Source: an uncultured Bacteroidota bacterium (GTDB lineage Bacteria; Bacteroidota; Bacteroidia; Flavobacteriales; Schleiferiaceae). From it: DNA of 9,549 nucleotides. Every line of letters starts with the position of its first letter. Within the stretch, counting starts at the first letter, position 1. A program made the translations under genes and the position numbers. Positions 7,057 through 9,549 of this stretch are shown piece by piece. Under the pieces are notes generated by a model, which made no database searches, was not told the origin of the DNA, and saw only the letters and a list, made by a program, of their open reading frames with translations. Location of the stretch: positions 1-9,549 of the forward strand of contig CAJXMS010000066.1 in assembly GCA_913056475.1 (NCBI GenBank), in the 5' to 3' direction.

Positions 7057-8463
7057 TTATGGCTGAGGAGCAGCCGACGGCAGGCGCTGAAACGAAAAGC
7101 GGGTGTAGCGAACCGGCTTTTTTTGGCCCTTTTCTACCAGCACCGGATAGGCAAAGAAAGGAATCGCCTCGCCCAGCGGAGCGGGGTCAAAACGCAGCTG
7201 CCGCCCTTCACTCAGCGTAATCCGATTGGCCGGATGCCGGCCAAAGTAATAGGTGGATAGCGCCGAAAATTTATCGGCCTCGCTAATGTCAATGGGCCAC
7301 CACTTGCCCTCGGCGTAAAACTCTGCCCAGCAGTGATAGCCGTTAATGGCCCCCTCATCCCGGTGGGCCGGAATGCCCGCCCCGATGGCAAAACGGGCCG
7401 GTATTCCCGCATTGCGGGCCAGGGCGATGAAGTAGGAGTGAAACTCGCTACAGTTGCCCACCCCCGAGGTGCAGGCGTGCTGGGCATCACCGGTGCCATA
7501 GTTTTGATTTTTGATGTAGCTCATGTGATCTATTACGTAATCGTACAGCGCCCGGGCTTGCTGGAGGGGCCCCGCCATGGCCAGGCCTTGTAGGGCGCTA
7601 TCCACTTGCCGCTTGAGCTCCTCCGAGGCGGGCAGCAGCGGGGTAGCTTGCAGCAGGTCAGAAGTGGGGCGCGGCGCCGCATAAGGTTGCTTTTCCTTCC
7701 GCTGTACCTGGTAGCGCAGGTCCAGCTGCTGCTCGCCCGGCGCGGGCCCCAGGGAAAGGAGGAAGGCTTCGTTTTTCCCGCTTTGATCTTTTAGCCGGCG
7801 TAGCTTTCCGGGGAGCTGCTTTTCCAGCAACTTCACGTCTTGAAACCGCCCCGACTGGGGGATGGGCAACCACAAGCGGGCGGAATCATCCAGCGCGGGC
7901 AGGGCCACCTGATAGCGAAATTCAAAGCGATCCGTTCCGTGAATGACGCCCATTAAGGTATCGCTGGCCTCCGCCACCGGCACGCGCTGCCAGGTGCCGT
8001 CTCCCGGGCGCTGTTGCCAGAGGTAGTAAGGCTGGCCGTTGTGCTTGTGCACGGTGGTTTGGGTGATCTGGAAATCGCCGGCGCGGCCCTCCATAAAGAA
8101 ATCCACGTCGTACACATCGCCATTACGAGCGGCCAGATCCACGCAGGCAAAAGCCCGCTCGGGGCCCAGCCGGGCCAGGTACTCGGTATGCACCCGCACC
8201 AGCTCCAGCTTCAGATCGTGGGAATCCGTTTGCAGGGGAAAGAGGCCCTCGTTGTTTTCCGCCCTTTGGCGGATGTGCCCGCGGATGCCCGCCTCAATAT
8301 CGGCATTGACCAAGTGGGGAACCGACTGGGCCGTATCCGCTTCCTGCGCGGTAGCCTCACCTTGCTGTCGGCCTGAGGGCTGGCAGGCCGCCAGGAGTAG
8401 GAGCAGCAGGAACGCGCCCGGTAGGCGGCTATTCCAGGAGTTGGGGATCTTTCTTAATGTCAT
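7057..8463 (-). CDS. Transglutaminase-core domain lipoprotein
   Basis: A 468-residue lipoprotein. The ATG at 8463 is followed by a basic/hydrophobic signal ending LLLAAC, with C27 as the lipidated cysteine and Gln at +2, which does not suggest inner-membrane retention. A polar linker follows. Residues about 165-265 look like the beta-rich domain often placed before bacterial transglutaminase cores (for example LWLPIP and LDLRYQVQ). The core spans about 305-400. The papain-like triad is intact: C338 in GVGNCSEFHSY, H377 in GYHCWAEF and D392 in WWPIDISEADK. Bacterial proteins with this core are mostly proteases, peptidases or unassigned cross-linkers, and no substrate can be read here. A tail of about 65 residues follows the core. 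The gene lies 64 nt after the aldo/keto reductase gene on the same strand, so co-transcription is possible. A periplasmic-facing or surface outer-membrane location is inferred. Confidence 0.88.
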   Translation of the reverse strand: MTLRKIPNSWNSRLPGAFLLLLLLAACQPSGRQQGEATAQEADTAQSVPHLVNADIEAGIRGHIRQRAENNEGLFPLQTDSHDLKLELVRVHTEYLARLGPERAFACVDLAARNGDVYDVDFFMEGRAGDFQITQTTVHKHNGQPYYLWQQRPGDGTWQRVPVAEASDTLMGVIHGTDRFEFRYQVALPALDDSARLWLPIPQSGRFQDVKLLEKQLPGKLRRLKDQSGKNEAFLLSLGPAPGEQQLDLRYQVQRKEKQPYAAPRPTSDLLQATPLLPASEELKRQVDSALQGLAMAGPLQQARALYDYVIDHMSYIKNQNYGTGDAQHACTSGVGNCSEFHSYFIALARNAGIPARFAIGAGIPAHRDEGAINGYHCWAEFYAEGKWWPIDISEADKFSALSTYYFGRHPANRITLSEGRQLRFDPAPLGEAIPFFAYPVLVEKGQKKPVRYTRFSFQRLPSAAPQP

Positions 8464-8527
8464 AAGCTTGCGGTTGGCCAGCCCCTCATTTGGCCGAAGG
8501 CCGTCCTGACAGGGCCGGCGATTGTGT

Positions 8528-9520
8528 TTAGAATGGGGGCGGCACGGGCTTGTTGTCCAGTACCTTTTCGATGGCGCGGAGGGTGGCCTCGTCTAGTTTG
8601 GGGAGGGCTTCGAGCGCGGTGAGGTTTTCTTTGAGCTGCGCTACCGAACTGGCGCCCAGGATGGTGGTGCTTACGTGGGGGTTCTTGAGGGTCCAGGCGA
8701 TGGCCATGACGGGGAGGGAAAGGCCTCTTTCGTCGGCGATTTTTTGCAGGCCCCGCACGCGCTCGAAAAAGTCTTCCCGTAGGTTATTTTTCGCCAACCA
8801 CTGCATTTCGCTACGCCCTAAGCGCGCATTTTCGGGCACGCCCTGGTTATATTTTCCGGTAAGGACGCCACTGGCCAGGGGCGACCAAACGGTGGTGCCG
8901 AGACCTACCGTGTGGTAGAGGCGGCGAAACTCGTTTTCCACCTTTTCGCGAAAGAGCATATTGTACTGGGGCTGCTCCATGACGGGGCCTATCAAGTGGT
9001 GCTGGCGGGCTACCAGGTGCGCTTCCATGATCTCCTGCGCACTCCATTCGCTGGTGCCCCAGTAGAGGACTTTGCCCTGCTGGATGAGGTTATGCATGGT
9101 CCACACCGTTTCTTCGATGGGGGTGTGCTTATCGGGCCGGTGGCAGTAGTAGAGGTCCAGATAATCGGTCTGCAAGCGGCGCAGCGCCTGATGGCAAGCT
9201 TCGGTAAGATGCTTGCGGTTATTGCCTTTCTGGGTGGGGAGGGAGTCTTTAAGGCCCTTAACGCCAAAAAAAGCTTTTGAGGATAAAATGTAGGAATCCC
9301 TGGGCCAGGCCAACTCCTTCAGGAGCTGGCCCATCTGTTCTTCACTGCGGCCTTCCGCGTAGGCCTCGGAATTGTCAAAAAAATTGACTCCGGCTTCGTA
9401 GGCGGTGACCATGAGGTCGCGGGCGGTATCTTGCTGGATTTGATTGCCAAAGGTGATCCAGGAGCCGAAGCTCAGGGCGCTCACCCGCAGGCCCGAGCGG
9501 CCTAAATTGCGGTATTCCAT
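8528..9520 (-). CDS. Aldo/keto reductase, potassium-channel beta-subunit-like (AKR6/AKR14-type)
   Basis: Translation from the ATG at 9520 gives 330 residues starting MEYRNLGRSGLRVS, the normal beginning for this family. An in-frame TTG at 9535 would add five residues and is not preferred. The (beta/alpha)8 barrel reductase uses NADPH to reduce aldehydes or ketones. The catalytic tetrad is complete: D49 and Y54 (FFDNSEAY), K82 (LSSKAFFG) and H127 (YYCHRPD). QPQYNML (183-189) and the C-terminal TTILGASSVAQLKENL (285-300) match the nicotinamide- and phosphate-binding parts. The relation to Kv-beta/YghZ-like enzymes rests on the overall pattern (GSWITFGNQ, FREKVENEF, WSPLASGVLTGKY). The physiological substrate is unknown, and neighbours give no clue. 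The protein is cytoplasmic. Upstream, only 29 nt remain in the window; TAACTTGG on the minus strand (9532-9539) is a five-of-six match to the -7 element and is too weak to list. Confidence 0.93.
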   Translation of the reverse strand: MEYRNLGRSGLRVSALSFGSWITFGNQIQQDTARDLMVTAYEAGVNFFDNSEAYAEGRSEEQMGQLLKELAWPRDSYILSSKAFFGVKGLKDSLPTQKGNNRKHLTEACHQALRRLQTDYLDLYYCHRPDKHTPIEETVWTMHNLIQQGKVLYWGTSEWSAQEIMEAHLVARQHHLIGPVMEQPQYNMLFREKVENEFRRLYHTVGLGTTVWSPLASGVLTGKYNQGVPENARLGRSEMQWLAKNNLREDFFERVRGLQKIADERGLSLPVMAIAWTLKNPHVSTTILGASSVAQLKENLTALEALPKLDEATLRAIEKVLDNKPVPPPF

Positions 9521-9549
9521 TCTGCGTTTTGCCAAGTTATTGCGTTTTA

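Noticed and set aside
6804..7220. Plus-strand 138-residue open frame across the spacer
   Set aside because: It has Pro/Ala/Arg-rich low-complexity content, overlaps the 3' end of the transglutaminase gene in antisense, and carries no recognisable domain.
8464..8527. GGCC-rich inverted repeats (for example 8492-8502) between the reductase and the transglutaminase genes
   Set aside because: Stems are 4 bp with 3-nt loops and no T-run. GGCC is self-complementary and common in this base composition.
9521..9535. TTG start at 9535 for the aldo/keto reductase
   Set aside because: The ATG at 9520 gives the usual family N-terminus, and the extra five residues have no support.
1..9549. Search for CRISPR arrays, insertion sequences, phage genes, tRNAs and defence or toxin-antitoxin cassettes
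   Set aside because: By eye there are no regularly spaced direct repeats, transposase motifs, cloverleaf sequences or recognisable defence domains in the window.

Overview
The window reads as a piece of a fairly G+C-rich Bacteroidota chromosome. The strongest pointer is a 1072-residue secreted protein that ends in the gliding-motility-associated C-terminal domain (type B sorting signal of the type IX secretion system), a system confined to that phylum. Other pointers are the PG_1098-like methyltransferase family, the near absence of Shine-Dalgarno sequences before the starts, and a sequence matching the Bacteroidota -7 promoter element (TAnnTTTG). I would lean to a Saprospiria- or Cytophagia-like lineage, but nothing here fixes the genus.

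Left arm (1-2866, + strand): four tightly packed genes. They are the 3' end of rimK (ribosomal protein S6 glutamate ligase), rsmE (16S rRNA m3U1498 methyltransferase), a small secreted DUF4159 protein, and a PG_1098/THUMP-like class I methyltransferase. Junctions are a 1-nt overlap (TGATG), an 11-nt gap and a 26-nt overlap, so this looks like one operon. Two members modify the ribosome and a third probably methylates RNA. The exported DUF4159 protein is the odd one out.

Middle (2867-6156, + strand): after a short A+T-rich leader comes one large GTG-started gene. It encodes a signal peptide, an N-terminal 'PNEGQW' domain (DUF7948-like), a block of SBBP beta-propeller-like repeats, three 82-residue PKD-type domains and the type IX sorting domain. 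This should be a surface or secreted protein of unknown ligand.

Right arm (6229-9520, - strand, convergent with the left part): in transcription order, an aldo/keto reductase of the Kv-beta-like group, a transglutaminase-core lipoprotein, and a small exported protein of unknown function. The last two are separated by a 243-nt spacer rich in inverted repeats, including an 11-bp hairpin that has a competing alternative fold.

I see no tRNA, rRNA, CRISPR array, insertion sequence, phage gene or recognisable defence cassette. Most of the window is ordinary housekeeping and envelope content. The points most worth a second look are the orphan exported protein at 6229-6813, the structured spacer before it, the cysteine-registered PKD array, and the unexplained pairing of DUF4159 with RNA-modification genes.
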